NCBI RefSeq assembly: GCF_026213295.1
Contig: NC_079425.1
Span: 8,034,940-8,098,939, forward strand
Origin: Gadus chalcogrammus
Lineage: Eukaryota > Chordata > Actinopteri > Gadiformes > Gadidae
DNA length: 64,000 nt
Direction of reading: 5' to 3'
How positions within the stretch are numbered: position 1 is the first letter of the stretch; every line of letters begins with the position of its first letter. The position numbers were made by a program, and so were the translations under genes. The notes beneath the pieces are model-generated. The model saw only the letters and a program-made list of their open reading frames with translations, was not told the origin of the DNA and made no database searches. Positions 16,008 through 30,644 of the stretch are shown here, one piece after another.

Positions 16008-16408
16008 CCACACTCTCTTGTTTTCTACTGCTCTCTGTGAATATGTGAATATATTTGTGTGTGTGTATGTATGCATGTTGCGGTGGTTGAATGTATGTGT
16101 GTAGCGGTCGTAGAGTGTGTGTGGGTTGTGGTGAGTCTGTTGCACTCTAGTTGAGTAGGGAACTTGACGGCTGATGTTCTCATTCTTGCCTTAGGCAAGA
16201 CAACATGAACATTTGTGTGTGTGTGTGTGTTTGTCTTTCTGTATCTAGGTCTGTGTGTGTGTGTGTGTGTGTGTTTGAGTCATTGACATTTAGGTAGGCA
16301 GGAAGTGACCGGTATTGGACAGGAAGCACCACAACTGGTGGCCGCATGCTCCTAGACAGACCAACATAATAGACTCCAGTACACAATCAAACCACATGCA
16401 CACAAACA

Positions 16409-16509
<101 letters not shown>

Positions 16510-16776
16510 CATTCAAACATACAAATAGGCAGTCATAGGGATCTAATCGGAACACACACAGCACACTTGGTCGTTGTTTCACAGCTCCTGTAATGCAAGC
16601 ACGCTCGGATGAAATACAAATGCAGATGCAGCAAGAGGAATGAGGAAGGAGACAGCAGAGAGAATCACAAAGGCAGACTGACAGAAAGAGACTGGAGTAT
16701 TACTTGCAGAAAGAGAAACGACTCAGGCTCAGTGTCTTCTGAGGCAAGACGATTCGTATCCACACAAAGGTGAAAT

Positions 16777-16838
16777 CCTTGAAGTTTAAATCAATTTTGT
16801 CCCATTTAAGTGGCACACAATTGATTTCACTTTCAAGG
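16777..16838. repeat. 24-bp imperfect hairpin
   Basis: The arms 16777-16800 (CCTTGAAGTTTAAATC...) and 16815-16838 (...TTTCACTTTCAAGG) match at 20 of 24 positions around a 14-base loop. It lies in AT-rich, repeat-poor DNA. It resembles a short foldback element or a hairpin precursor, with no evidence for either. Confidence 0.75.
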
Positions 16839-18854
16839 TTGGATTGCTTAACTTAGCCTAACAACGGATGTACGTTGAGTCAAATGTTATACAAATGGAA
16901 TATGGTATCTACATTTGAAATAGACATAAAATAGCATGCTTGTAATGTAATAGGTAATCGTTATAGATTTAATCAGTATTCACTGCTCTGCTGACTTTAT
17001 TCCGTTATGGGGTCCAGCACACTTTCGACCATTTAAAAAAAAAAAAAGAACACTTACAAAACGTGTTACATATTTAAACATGTTTGTGTGTGAGTTATTC
17101 AAACGAAGCCAGAGGGCACAGACCTTTCACAAAAATCTTTTCAATCAGAATCATACTTTACTTGTACAATTATCCCATTTTTGCAGTTGTTGAACAACAA
17201 CAACCCGAACATGGACATTGGGGACAATAGTCATGTCCGAGTAATATGAATCGTAACTTAAATACTCAGTTATTCTTAAAATAATGGTAATCTCTCTGAT
17301 GATCAATTCATAAATTAGAGAGATACTTGTCTCTCAACTACAAAGGTTTGTCTTTGTTTAAGCATAGAACAGAAAAGTGTATTTTTTTGTCTAACTGAAA
17401 TGTATTCCTTTTTCTTCAATAATTTTTCCTGTTATTCGTTTTTTTGTTAAATAAATATGTAGAATCATTGAATCCAAAATTCTGAAGGGTGAATGCTCTT
17501 AATTTTTTTGTCATCGTTAAGCTTTGCAATATAAATACATTCCAAATTTACATTTAAAGCGAACCAGAATATTGAAGGTATACCGTATGCTTTAAGCAAC
17601 AAGATGGTCTCATGAATAAATTACGTTGCAAATTCAATCAATTGAAGGTACTTTCAACAATATCATTCATGTTTATTTGAGTTGTATCTATATTGACTCT
17701 CCTTACCTACAAACACAATAAACAACATAATAATGAGAAACAATATTTTAATAATTCTATAAATGATGATAATAGACACGATTAAGTACTTGAAAAGTTA
17801 TTTAAGTTTATTTTCCATTGTAGGCAGTTTCTAGATGTCAGAAGAGTCAACAATTGCTCATAGTCTGGGAATATTGTCGAAAATATTTCTAATCACATAT
17901 GAATCAACTCACCATCTTTTCAACAAGCTAATATGTTTAGCCAGCCTAAAATATGAATGATTTGATAGAGAGACATAATATGGCAATGAGTTTACAAGCT
18001 TCCTTATGAGATGCTCCTTTACACAAGGGTTATCCCATTCCAGTCCCTTTCAAGTCCAGAGAGTATAAAATGTGTGTGCTATGGTAGAGATTTTGATAAT
18101 TATCTTTTATGCAAATTCAAAACTGTTCCATAGTTATGTTGGTTTTCCCAGTGGTCTGGCAGGCCCATGAAACAACCATGAATTACAAGCAACTTTGAAT
18201 TTAAACTTTTACTGCAACATAATGATAATCATAGAAAAACTTATCCACAGCCTAACAAAACTACTGCTAGATATGTTGTGTATACATGTTCTTTATGCTG
18301 GTAAATCGCCAAAGAGCCTTTTCAAAACAAATTTTGACATTGCCATGAAAATTGCTGGGCTAGGAACAAACATTTACAGGAGAACAACAATCACTCATGT
18401 AAAAAAATGTGATCTCCGGGATGTGAGCCAATCACATCTGTTGTGGACCCCCAGTACTGATTACCAGAAGACAGCAGTGAACTAGTGCTTGATGTGGCTG
18501 CTGTGTTTGTGTTGCGGGAGCGGTCCAAAGCCACTCCGCACGCGATTCATCCCAACCAAACCAAAGCGTGGTGGGGAGGAGCAGGGCTGTTCTCAGGTTG
18601 GTGTTTTTCTCTGGATCTATGAACAACTCGGATCTCCGCTTTCCTCCATGGTGAGCGATTAATAGTGTTGTTATCATAGGAGGTGTTCCACTCTGAAAGC
18701 TTGGGTATAAATGCTGGCCCACGCACACACCCACACACACACATAGGTAGACAGACAGAAACAAAACAAACATTGATTGCATTCAAATGGTTATAGCTAA
18801 AAAAAATCATCATCAACTTTCTCTCTGTGTGCGCGTGCGAATGTGCCTGTGTGC

Positions 18855-18855
<1 letters not shown>

Positions 18856-18892
<37 letters not shown>
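18856..18892. repeat. (GT)n microsatellite
   Basis: About 18 units. CA-rich imperfect repeats follow at 19010-19065 and 19239-19267. Confidence 0.93.
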
Positions 18893-18893
<1 letters not shown>

Positions 18894-19380
18894 GGTTTCT
18901 ATGTGTACCTATGTGCGCTGAGCTGCAAAAATACTCTAAAGGGTCTGTTTATTTCCCCTAAAGATAAAACATATTGATCCACAAAAAATGATACACTCCT
19001 GGAGTTGCACACACACGCACACACACACACACACACCACACACCACACACCACACACACACACATGCATGCGCACAAACACTTTTTTTTCCCTGTGAAAT
19101 GTCTATTTCCTCCATTGGCGCCCACATAAACAGACTCATGCACTGAGATGAGCACTTTATTGCTGAGATATTGGGAGGTTTACAAGGGCTTACATTGTTT
19201 TCATGGTTTACACCCACACATAAAGACACAGGCTCCAGGCACACACACACACACGCACACACACACAAACATTTACTTGTTTCAGAAGAAAATATTACCA
19301 CAGAACTGTCTCTATCATGTACTAAATATCATTCTGGTCAAATGTGAACATAATATATTGCGTGTGTGTGTGTGTGTGGA

Positions 19381-19396
19381 GGGGGGGGGGGGGGGG
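19381..19396. repeat. (G)16 homopolymer
   Basis: Uninterrupted G run directly after a (GT)n tract. Confidence 0.9.
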
Positions 19397-20747
19397 TCTG
19401 TATGTGTGTTTGTATGTGTATGTTTGTACAGATTACCAGTGTACAAGATGCATGCAAACACAAATGCAGAACATTGTGTAGGTGCCTCTCATAATCCTGC
19501 AATGAATATTTCAACACATTTTTGATTTTTATCCTTATGCTGTATTTTATGTTTCCTAATAGGGTGTGCATACATAAAACGACACTCACAGGTGTGAAAC
19601 ATTTGAAATACACACACATGTATGTAGACTTTGGAGTCATAGGGATGTGGAACATTAAGTACATCACCTGAATACAAGCAAATACACGCAACCTGAACCA
19701 ATGCATTCATGCATACATTCATGTATACATACGGAACAAAAATACATGCATACTTTTACATACATACTTACCGTACTTACATACACAAACATAAATGGAT
19801 TTAGGGACAGCAGATGTAAATTAGCCTAAGGCTCACTCTGGTGCGATGCATCAAATGGTTACGTTTATCTTTGAAGTTTATTATATAAACCTTGTTTACA
19901 TAATTCTTAGTCATTTGAAAAGTTTTTTTGATATATTCTCCTTGACTTCAGATGTTCGGATTCCTCTCTAATTGAAAGGTGTTAAGGTTGTTTGCATTGC
20001 CTTAGTAGCGAAGAAGTCTGATACTGAGGCCATAACAATCGACCAACTTCTTTGCTGTGTAGATTCCATCAACTGTCTGGCAGCCTTGCTTGCAGCCTTC
20101 CAGACATGCCCACTTCAGCCAACGTGTATTGCAAATTAACTTGGTCTCTACCGTCATGGCTGACTTCAGCCATGGCCAATCCGAAAGTCTCCACGATGCT
20201 CACTCCTCCTCACCTTTGTTTCCTTTGTTGTTACAGCCCACGATGTGAAAGTTTATAAGAATCATGTACACCCATTTTCTCATTGAATAAATGCTTGGTA
20301 AATCCCTGCCTATATCTTCCCATGATCATGCTCTAAAATTCAATCAAATATTTTGCTTTCAAGAAGTCTCCTAAAAAATAAGTTATTCTTCATCCAATCC
20401 ATCCTGCCATCCATCCATCCACATATTCACAGATGCTTACAAACATACATACTTACATGGGTACATACAAACAAACGTACTGAACCTTACATTCCTACAT
20501 ACTTACCTAGACATTGAGCGGGAAGCAAGCACAAGGGCAGGAAGACAAGAGGCTGAATGGATGCAGGCACACTATACTACGTGAACTGACAGCAACACAC
20601 ACACACATAGACACACACAGACAAACATAGACACACACAGACACACCCACCCACGCAGCGCATCCATCCGTTTCTATAGTGAGTTGACAGATGTAAATGT
20701 GGATAGAGGACAGCAAGACTAAATGAAGATGCATTATTCCCGGTTTG

Positions 20748-20778
<31 letters not shown>

Positions 20779-23769
20779 TGGGACATGGTGCTGGAAGGTC
20801 GGTGATGATTAATGTCACGTTTAAACATTGGGGCAATGAAATGCATTACAGAATACTCTATTGTATGTTTTTATTTTCTTCATGTCTCTGTGTAAGGGTG
20901 TGTGGGATTTATACATAATCAAAATGCTCACAATTGTGCCGGAGACATGCACGTACACGAGAAAACTCATCTGTCAACCTCTGGCTCTGCAGAGACCCAG
21001 GATGAAGGCTGTGTGTTGCTCTCTGTCTTTGCTTTTTCTGATGGGAGTGACTGATGGTATTTTCTCAGTTGTTTCGTGTTTTTTGGTCCCCTCTGGCATA
21101 CTGTAGCCTAAGGGCAAGGTCACCGTTACTATGGCAACTCCATACCAGGTCAGGGTTGTCATAGTGATAGTGACTGGAAGGAGGAAAAAGGAGTGAAGGG
21201 TGTGTTGGCAGTGCCCATTGGTGAGGGAGGACGTGCAGAAGGAGGATCACCTCTCCCTTCCATCACCTGTTAGATGGAAACGTGTCCATAGACGGCATAA
21301 CATTTGGCGAATCAGGGTATAAGTTCCTCGTTCCTGGTGGAACATCTGTTGAATCAAGTGTGCTAGAGCTAAGTGTTCTAACTGAAATCCAACAAACCAG
21401 CAAGGCTATGGCTGTCATCCCTCTAGAGGTGAGAGAAACGTAGACCAAGACGCTTTGACACCAGCCGACTGTGATTAGGATCATTCAAAACACTAGCTCA
21501 TGGTTGCTGTAAAGTGGTGGAGGAGGAATCCTGATCTGATTCTATGTGTCGAGGGGGGGGGGGAGACCGGTTTGGTGTCGCGCACTAGACGGGGCAAAAA
21601 GATTCAAGACCATTGTTTCCAATGAAGGTGCTGACATCGTTGCGGACGCGGCACTCCGACTGACAGTGCCGCGCTATGACTTCCCGCACCGCCTCCAAAT
21701 CTCGGAATCGCCACCCATCATCTTTTCCAATTACAAGACCCCCAAAATGGACGCTTCCTCGTGTGTTGTGTCCTATCTGTCACGCTCCGCTCCGCTGCGC
21801 CTCTCATCTGGCACACGGACCCGATTTATTACGGCCGGGTCCTCTAAAGCAAGAAGTGTGTGACGCCTACCTACAGTGCGGACCGCAGCCGGTGCTCAGT
21901 CGATAACCTTTTGGCGACAAAAGCTGCACTCTCATTTCTGTGCCTTGGGTAAGATATGTAGTGTAAAAACATGGACGCTAACTCGAGGTGACATAATTCA
22001 GTTATGTCGTGTTTGGTGTACACAGTGATTTACTGATGTGGTCAGTAAATATGTCACAACAAGCTTTTTTTCCTTTTTCACTCAACATTAAGCATCACTA
22101 GAGTGTTTCTTCATTGACTAAATGGGGGTCGACAGCCAGCAAGACGAATTTAGCATCTTAAGTATAAATGTGAAATTTATTGGGTCATGTCAATGAATGT
22201 ATATTTTGACATCCTTTGAATTAAACACTGAATATTCAGTCAACCAAGTAAATCGCTTAAACGTATCTTGGCCTTTTTAAGATATCATTGGAATTATGTA
22301 TTGTTGTGGTTGTGGTCTCCCTCCTATGTGTTTGTATGGTGAAACCGGGTTCTCGGCTTTCTCGATTGCACCAGTTGTTTGGCACTAGCCGGTTGCCATA
22401 CAAAAAAAATAGTGAGCAGTAAAAACAAACGCCATCCAAAGCACACCTGTATTGAATGTGCACACAAAACAAAAGCTATTTTCAAGGTCAGAAAGTAGTT
22501 TGCAGTTTGTTGTGTGTTTTGTAGATTGGCTGCTGCTTTCTGCCAGTCCAGGTCCCTGCTTAGCTCCTTCCAGAATCCTGTAGCCTGAAGCTAAGCCACT
22601 GCAACCACCAGCCAGGTCAGGGAGAGGCCCGGTAATGACAGCCAGGCAGAATAAAGGATGAACAGAAGATGGTAGCAGACAGCGATCAGGGTACACTAGC
22701 AGCAGTGCAGGCAGAGAAGTGAAGGGAGAGGGAAGCATAGGTTCATGAATTACATTGTAACTACCTAAACATCAACCTTGTGAGCTTTAAAGCTTTATTC
22801 CGCAAATTGCAACAATTTCTTCTTTCAATGTGGTTGGAAACTGAAAGGTTTCAGGGCTTATCTGCCTTTTGTGTCTGAAGGTTATGATTTATGTCCTTCA
22901 TGCACTGACTACATACGGTAAAGAATGGACAAGGACATAAATGTTTCTCCCTTGCTTCAACCATCTCTATTTCTATATGAAGTTGAATTGCACTTGTGGC
23001 TCAGCAAAGGTGAATCTCTCTATAGCTAAATACTACTACTACTACTACTACTACTACTTCACTACAACAACTATATTAACAACTTAGAATAAAGGAAAGA
23101 AATGCTTTCAGCTTCAAAAGTTGGTTCATATACCTGCAGATTAAAAGTTTCCCGGAAAATGATAAGCAGCGTTCAATAAAGTGTTGAAAGAAGAGTCAGG
23201 CCACATGCCCTCCTTCTTCCCTCCTCTTCCTAAGCCTGCGTGATCAGTGTGGCTGAAGGTGCCTGCAACCAGCTACCATTTTCAGCAGATCTGGGCAGTG
23301 CCAGGACAAGGGCTTCATGTCAAGAGATATACCTTAATACCTATAGATTGCAAGGGGTTCCAAACATGGACCTGCCTGACTGCCCCGGGACCCATTTCCC
23401 AAGTTAAGTCGAAACCACCCAGTGGGTGGTCCCACACCATCCGTCCCTATATGGTACACTGAGACCCCCAGCAGAGAAACAGAGAGACAGTGAGAGACCT
23501 CCAGGGTTTGCCTTGCTCCCAGTGAGCATGGCAGGGGGTCGTCCCCACATACAGGCCCTCACCTCTGGGCGTAGAAGACGGTGTGGCGCTGAGCTCCAGC
23601 ACGTTCCGTACGGTAGAGACCTCGGTTCCCAGCGTCCGGAGGCTACAGCCCCCCCTGTTTAGGAGCCAGATACAGGCGTGCCAGATTGACCTTGTGTATG
23701 CAGGTGCCGGCGGGGCCATTAGCGAACCGCGGACTTGGCGAACCGCGGGGTGGCGGAGGCCAGCAGGGA

Positions 23770-23786
23770 GGGGGGGGGGGGGGGGG
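23770..23786. repeat. (G)17 homopolymer
   Basis: G run inside a GC-rich patch (23560-23890). Confidence 0.9.
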
Positions 23787-26700
23787 CCCACCCCAGTCAG
23801 CATGAGGCCCGTCTCCTGAACTCTGCCGGGGAGAGGTTGGATGGGCACCACCAAGGGGAAGGCGTACAGCTGCGCCAACCACACTCATTAACACAAGGTT
23901 AACATCCCGGATCTGATGTTCATCAGGGACTTACATTTGCAAATGGAGTATATTAGGGAAATTAACCACACGTTTTTCACCTGCTGTAAATCTGTGTACA
24001 GAATACGCTCGCGAGGTTTTTTCTCAACCCGGATTTTTACAATCCATCTCTCTTATGAGACAAGCTGAAATAAATAATGAAATAAATAAATGAATAAGCA
24101 GTGACTAATTGTTTAATTAAATTACTCTTTTCTTGCTGGAAAGCAGTGGGGTTGGAGATTAATTATCCCCATGAAAGCACTGCCGAGGTTTTAACACGTG
24201 TCACCACTTTGGATTATTTCCAACAGCAATTGCAATTTACGTTTTAAAATAGACCAAATGCATTTAGTATTGAACATAGCATTGGCTTCCCTTTTTTTTT
24301 TAATGTAGCTTTTTCTTCTTCTTCTTCTAGTGATGGCCATGTGAGTTTTGCCACGCTCCAGTCACGTTTGCTTAATAACATTCAGTAAACTTTATGGCAC
24401 TGGGCATCTCAGCGTGGCCATGTTCTAGTTCCACCCAATATTCCTGAGCGCTCCTGCAGTGGAGCAGGAGAGATTGAGGACATGTGGTGTTTAACAGACT
24501 GTATCTGCTACACACTGATTACTCTGTTTAGCAGGTGATTGATGAGAAGCACTGCTGGAAATGTCACTCTGCTTCGCTAATACATTTGCACCGAGGAAAC
24601 ATAGCAGGACGCTGTTAATACGTTTTAATACATTCATATCAAGGGACCACGAGTGACCAATTTTGGAAAAATTCCCACTTTATGGATCTTTTGAATTATT
24701 CCAGCCACACCTCGCTGCTTTTTTTGCCAGACCCGAAAGCAATCTAAGCATAAAGTCTAGCTCTGTGATATATTCATTGTTCAATGGGGAAGAAAGTATA
24801 ATTCCAGTAATACCATGTTCTGGTTTATTGTATGGTGTAATTTCCAAGCTATGCGTCATCTGGCTATTTCCCTTCACTGGTGATGCATGTGAATAATTCT
24901 GCAACGGTCCATAGCTCGAATATCCCCAAAAGGAGAAGCAAAGACCAGAATGCTATCGCCATGCTCTGATAGGTCAATTATTACGGCTGCTAACAAATGT
25001 AGAAGTTTCCAAGTTAAATGCATTTATCTGACATTAACCATATGAATGTTGAACAGCCGTCGGCTGCCATCGCCGGTGTTACAGAGAACAGTCTTTGCTG
25101 CACACACATCGAATACAGGCCAGGGCATCGTGATAGCTCATAGTTGAAAGCCTATCTCTCGTCGCCCTGTGTTATCTTGTTATCCATCTCTGTGCAGGAC
25201 CTTTGTCCTATTTCTCATCCACTTCGCTCTCTGCCTTTTTGTTCCTCAGGACTTACGACTCTGCTATATCTACTCAAGTGGGTATAGATAGATGGATCCA
25301 TCTATCTGTGGATGCTGATGTATTACCTACGTCATTTGGTGGACACTGTCACTTAAGGCTTCTGTCAGCACCACAAGTGCACGCATGCATAGCAGGGGTG
25401 GCACCCCAGCGAGTGAAAACGCAAACAGGAAATATCTGAAAATCAATGTAAAATATGAGACACACAGTGACCACTTGGATAAACAACAACCCATCGATCA
25501 TGTGGTCAGCGGTGGGACTGAGTCTGTGCCTGGAGGCTCGGAGTCTCCCAGGACGGGGGGGGGGGGGGTCATCTGCACATTGTAATGGTGGCGTCGGACC
25601 TGTGTGCGTTGCCACACAGGGCTAAAGGAGTGGGCTGCAGGAGGGGGTTGCGCTGCTCCTGAGTTTAGGGTCAGAGGAGGGGAGGTCAACGGTTCTCTCC
25701 ACCTGGGGTCTGCCCGTCAGAATCCATGCTTTGTTCCTTCCAGTTCAAACTACCACACGCTGCTCTGCAGTATCTAGGCCTATAGACAATTGCAGCAGGC
25801 CAATGTACATTCTTTGTTGTGCATACACAACATGAATGAGGTTCTTATGACACAAACTGAGGCGTTCTATTGCACATTAACACCAGCAGCATGCAGAAGC
25901 ATGGCTAATCGCAGTGGCTTTGTTATCGCCTAATGGCAATGGCTTAATTTGTTTTTTAAGTCAAGTTCTGTTTTACCGAATTTGCAAATAAAGCAAGCTG
26001 CCAAAAAAGCATGTTAGGGATAATTTCAGCAGGCTATGCAGTCTCTGATCATGAATGGCAATCTTTCGTTAAAACAAATCCATGTGCGTTGTAAATCCAC
26101 TTATGAGTTTAGGCAGATATTTCCAAAAGGAGAAAATCAACCTCCTTGGATTTACAGAAAGTTGTGGTTTCCCTGAAAACCAAAACCACAACATTCGAAA
26201 TCAAGAGAAGCAATTACAAATGAGCCAAAACAGTCTGCAAAACCAAAGTCCCAACTATGACAATAGCCATAAAAATAAAGATCATAGCCAGTGTTAATGC
26301 AGTGTTGGTTGTAATGTCTCCTTCCATCTCCAAACATCTAGGAATCACAAACAGTTGGTAGGCGGGGGGGGGCAGCGCTGGTGCTGTGTCGCAGCTTGCC
26401 GCGTGCCCCATTAGACGTGGTTGGTTGGAGCTATTATGGACTATGTGCCACAGCTGCAGATACATTTATGCTATAAGAGGCCCTATGTTAAAGGACTCCA
26501 TTTTGGTTCCCGGAATTGGGCTGCATTCCAACAGCAGCGAGGTACACCCAAAAAGGAAGAAATATATACACGGGATTGGTCTGTAGCTTTGTGCTAATAG
26601 ATATACACAGAGGGGACTCAAGAGATGCGCTTACAGCCTGGCCTAGGGCCGGCACAAAAGCTCTTACATTTGGATTATGTCAATCAATAATTTTCTTCAC

Positions 26701-28447
26701 AGCCGTCTTTGTTCAGCAACATTTGTTTGGACTCCATAACTCCATAACAATATTTTTTCATCATGCATCGAGAGAAAAGTTACATCCATTGTTAATGACC
26801 TACACGTTCATTCTGTTCCTCATTTTTCAAGGGGTGCTTTGTATGGTTTGACTGTTCTTTCAACGTTAAATGAGAAGAATTCACCCGTTGACATGATGAA
26901 CTCAAGATTGACTAATGGGTAACTGAATCAACCGGACCGATTTTCTCGTAAACATTTTTTACTGTGCCCTGGGAGACCTCACTAACAGTTTATGCAAGTT
27001 AAAATGATGAATGTATAGCAAATTCTATTTGGTTTCACCTGCTCAATAGCTACAGGCATCATTTCATGGCATCTTGACGCTTTAAATTAAATTAGTCACT
27101 CAATAACCTTCCTGGTTTTGTTGAGGAATTGACCCAACTTAAATAGTTTGCGGGACAACATATATACCAAAAATGGTGCATTTGGTCGGACAGATTTGGT
27201 TGACCTCTCTTAAGCAGTCTCCTTTATGAGATTGAACTTTTCACACACTTCTCTAATATAGGGCATGTGGCTGGACCACATTCTCACCCCCTCGATGTAG
27301 GTTGCGAGTTTTAACAGAGGTTCAGTCAGACCATGTTGACCTCCAGGGAAAAAAAAAAGGTAGAGCAGACTTATTGCTGGTTGAATTGTAGACACGGAGA
27401 AAAACACAACACTACAATGCTTTATTATTGTATTCCAATTGTATCCTGTCCTTTCCTTTCTATTGTCTGTTTTGTCTATATTTCTGTTTTCCATTCAACT
27501 CACCTCAGCTCAACCTTCCATCATTTCCCATGTTCAGTTTTTTTCTCTAGTAGAAAGGTGCCAAAAGATTCAGTCCCCTTTCCTAGCTGCTTCTCTCTTC
27601 CTGTGTGGTGGCAAATAGACATAATTTTGCCAACCACCTAGGTTCTGGCCTATTGGTTTCCATAACAACCCACGGCCATGGACCAAGAGCTATGGCAGGT
27701 CAGGAGGGACAAACTCTACAAAAGTGAAACGAATCATTTAGATAGATCCTCATCCTAAAGTCAGTGACATAGATAGAGATGGTGATGAAGAGATACAGAG
27801 GGAGTGTGCCCATGTGAATGGCACTTGAATGTATTACTTTATCCACCACAGCAGTCTTTGTCATTACATCAATAATCTGGTAATTACTCATTAAAACAGT
27901 TGGCAATTAGCTACATTTTTACTCCATCCTTACTGAAACGTGTTTGATTTTAAATTAATGCAAACATTATATTAATGTATTCCAAGAATCACCTTTTGAA
28001 ACCAGTTGCACACAATAATTGTAATCGTTTGTAAGTGTTTCTATTTCAGGTTATTTACACTTGATTATGTTCAAACTTTTAGTAGGCCCATGTGCATACG
28101 GCAGTTTATGTTTGGGATTGGTTGTTTTTCTAAAACCATCATTGCGGTTGAGTTAGTCTCATTGGTACCAGCACATTATAATGAGCTAGGATGTTTTCGT
28201 GTCAACACACTCCATCATTGGATGAAGCCAACCAATGGCAAACACTGAATCTACGGTTGATATGTAGCCTACATAAGAGCAGAGCAGTCACATGAAACGA
28301 CTTTTGCTTCCCCGCCATACCAATTTCAACCGGGATGAATTGCATGATGGGAAACCATGTGATTCCAAACCATTAAAAACATTATCATGAACGATATGCA
28401 AACGTGGGCAGGAGTCTCACGCCCTCCAACAGTGGGGTCACAGACTG

Positions 28448-28463
28448 CCCCCCCCCCCCCCCC
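28448..28463. repeat. (C)16 homopolymer
   Basis: C run followed by CTCTCCTAACCCTAACC, which includes two telomere-like CCTAA units. Confidence 0.9.
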
Positions 28464-30577
28464 TCTCCTAACCCTAACCTACAGCCACCCCCACAGCTTC
28501 TACACGCAGTCATGAACCCTGGGGAGCCCCTCGGTTCTCTGATAACATCCCCCCGGAGAGATACGGGCGGTCGGTATGTAAATGCAAAGTCAGAGAGAGG
28601 GTACAAAACATGGCTGCGGCGTGAATAAATGAACCTTCCCCTGTGTCAGCATGTATTAGATTCAGTGCGTCCGTACACTTGTACATCACGGTGAGTGCCG
28701 GTGGAAATGAGCCGTCAACGCGCGGTGCTCAGAGGAGGATTTGTTTTTTTACAGCTGATAGATTACAACACACTGACAGTTTGTTTTGCCCAGAAAATAA
28801 GGAGGGGGCGTGTGTTTCTTTTTGTGTGCGATTTTCATCTTTATTTTTTTTTTTCTACAGTTTCTACTGTGCGATGCCTTAAATGCGTGGACGTACGATT
28901 TCATCAACTGCAAAACCCGTTTACAAGCATATCTATTATCCTCGGGGGTGCTGTTTGAAGTATCTTTCCAGGGATATGATGAATACGGTGCCGGCGTTCC
29001 CCAGTGTGGACGCCGGCAGACGGAGGGGGTTATAAGAGGCTTCAGGAGTTGGTGTATAAAACTAGTCGCAGGAAAGGTCAGAGTGCTGTCCCGTTGCAAT
29101 GTTTAGACACGGCTATTTGTCTTGACGCCGACTTAATCCTTTGTTGAGAGAAATTGCACTTAGTGAGATAGTCCATCAAAGAACTTGACACCTTTACTCT
29201 CTCTTGGCTGCGCCCGGGTTTCTGGTACATGCATTCCTGATGAGATTGGAGAGACCACTCGCCACTTGCTCGTGGGCTATTCAATGCTGCACCTTGTGCT
29301 GTGAAATTGCCCGGACAAAAGCTTATTTTTCACTGTAATTTACTTGAGTCTTGTCTGAAATATATATAGAACACCGTGCAATGTTTTGTGGACTTAGCCA
29401 CAGAGTCTGCAATCCATCCTTTTGCATCTTTAAAGTGTGTATATATACATATATACATATATTCTGATGATATATTCGCAAATTCTCGTTGTGGAGAAAA
29501 AAGTTGGCTGGTCAACATCGAGATTTCCACAATTGCCGTGTTTGCATGCAGTTCTAATCGATTCAAACTGATCACTCAGTGCAACCGGTATTGATGGCTA
29601 CGCGTTCCACTGTTACTTTGTCCAGTAGCTTGTTTTAAACGGTGAGTTTATTAAAAAAAACACAAACGGGGTTTACACACACCTCCTGTCCCATTACGAT
29701 GGTGTGAACGAGGAAAGGCTAACGCCTCTCGTTAGTGGGGGCTGTTGGCGCCCAGGGGGCCCTCTTCTCTCTCAGGTGTAAATAATGATACATCGCTGTT
29801 ACACACAAGCCCCTTCTTCCACTGCCCAATCCCCTCCTCTACTCTGGCACTGATTAACAACGCAGTGGGTTTTTAACAAACGGGGAACTTTGACCTATGT
29901 GACTTGGGAACCTTTTCCTTCTTCACCATGGCAATGTTTATCACTTCCCTGTGCAAGGAGGCACAGCGCTTCATGAATAAGTCGGCAGCCGTTCAGCGTC
30001 GCCCGATTGAAGCCGTGTAAAGACCTGTATAAATAAACTCAGCAGATCTTGTTCCTCGCTCATCTTTATTTGCTCACCTTGCCATTCCCTCTTACCTTTG
30101 AAACCTCCTTTGCCTTCCGGTCTGTGGGAGAAACGGTGCGTTCGCAGCTCTGTAAAACCGTAGGGGCGGTGTGAGCGCACGGGGAGAGGCGCGCTTCGCC
30201 TCGAGTGGGAGGAACATGGTCTCAAATGCACAAATTCATAGAACCATATAATGAGTCAATTACAGTGAATTATACATGTTCAGGGCCCGCTGCAATTACT
30301 ACACCTCTCCCTTCCTTACCGGCTGCATCTCATCAGAATTAGTCTCTCTTTTATTCTGTCTCTTCTTACTCGTACTCCCAATATCGTTTACTTCTTTCAG
30401 TTTTTGTCTCGTGTTTCTCTCCGCCATAGTCTCTCTCTCTCTCGCTCTCTCTTTCCTCATAATTCTTTCTGACCTAGTTCTCAGGGTCTCCTGGAAAGGC
30501 CTTCTGTAATTACTGCATCAGTGTTTAATTGGAATGGTATACAAAAAACATGCAGATTGACTGAAGGGCCTTTTAGA

Positions 30578-30612
30578 CGCACACACACACTCACACACAC
30601 ACACACACACAG

Positions 30613-30644
<32 letters not shown>

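Noticed and set aside
26214..26465. Minus-strand frame with a hydrophobic segment (LALTLAMIFIFMAIVIVGTL)
   Set aside because: It is a single short frame without homology, start context or neighbouring exons; hydrophobic frames are common in AT-rich DNA.
28448..28480. Interstitial telomere repeat after the C run
   Set aside because: Only two CCTAA-type units are present, too few to call.
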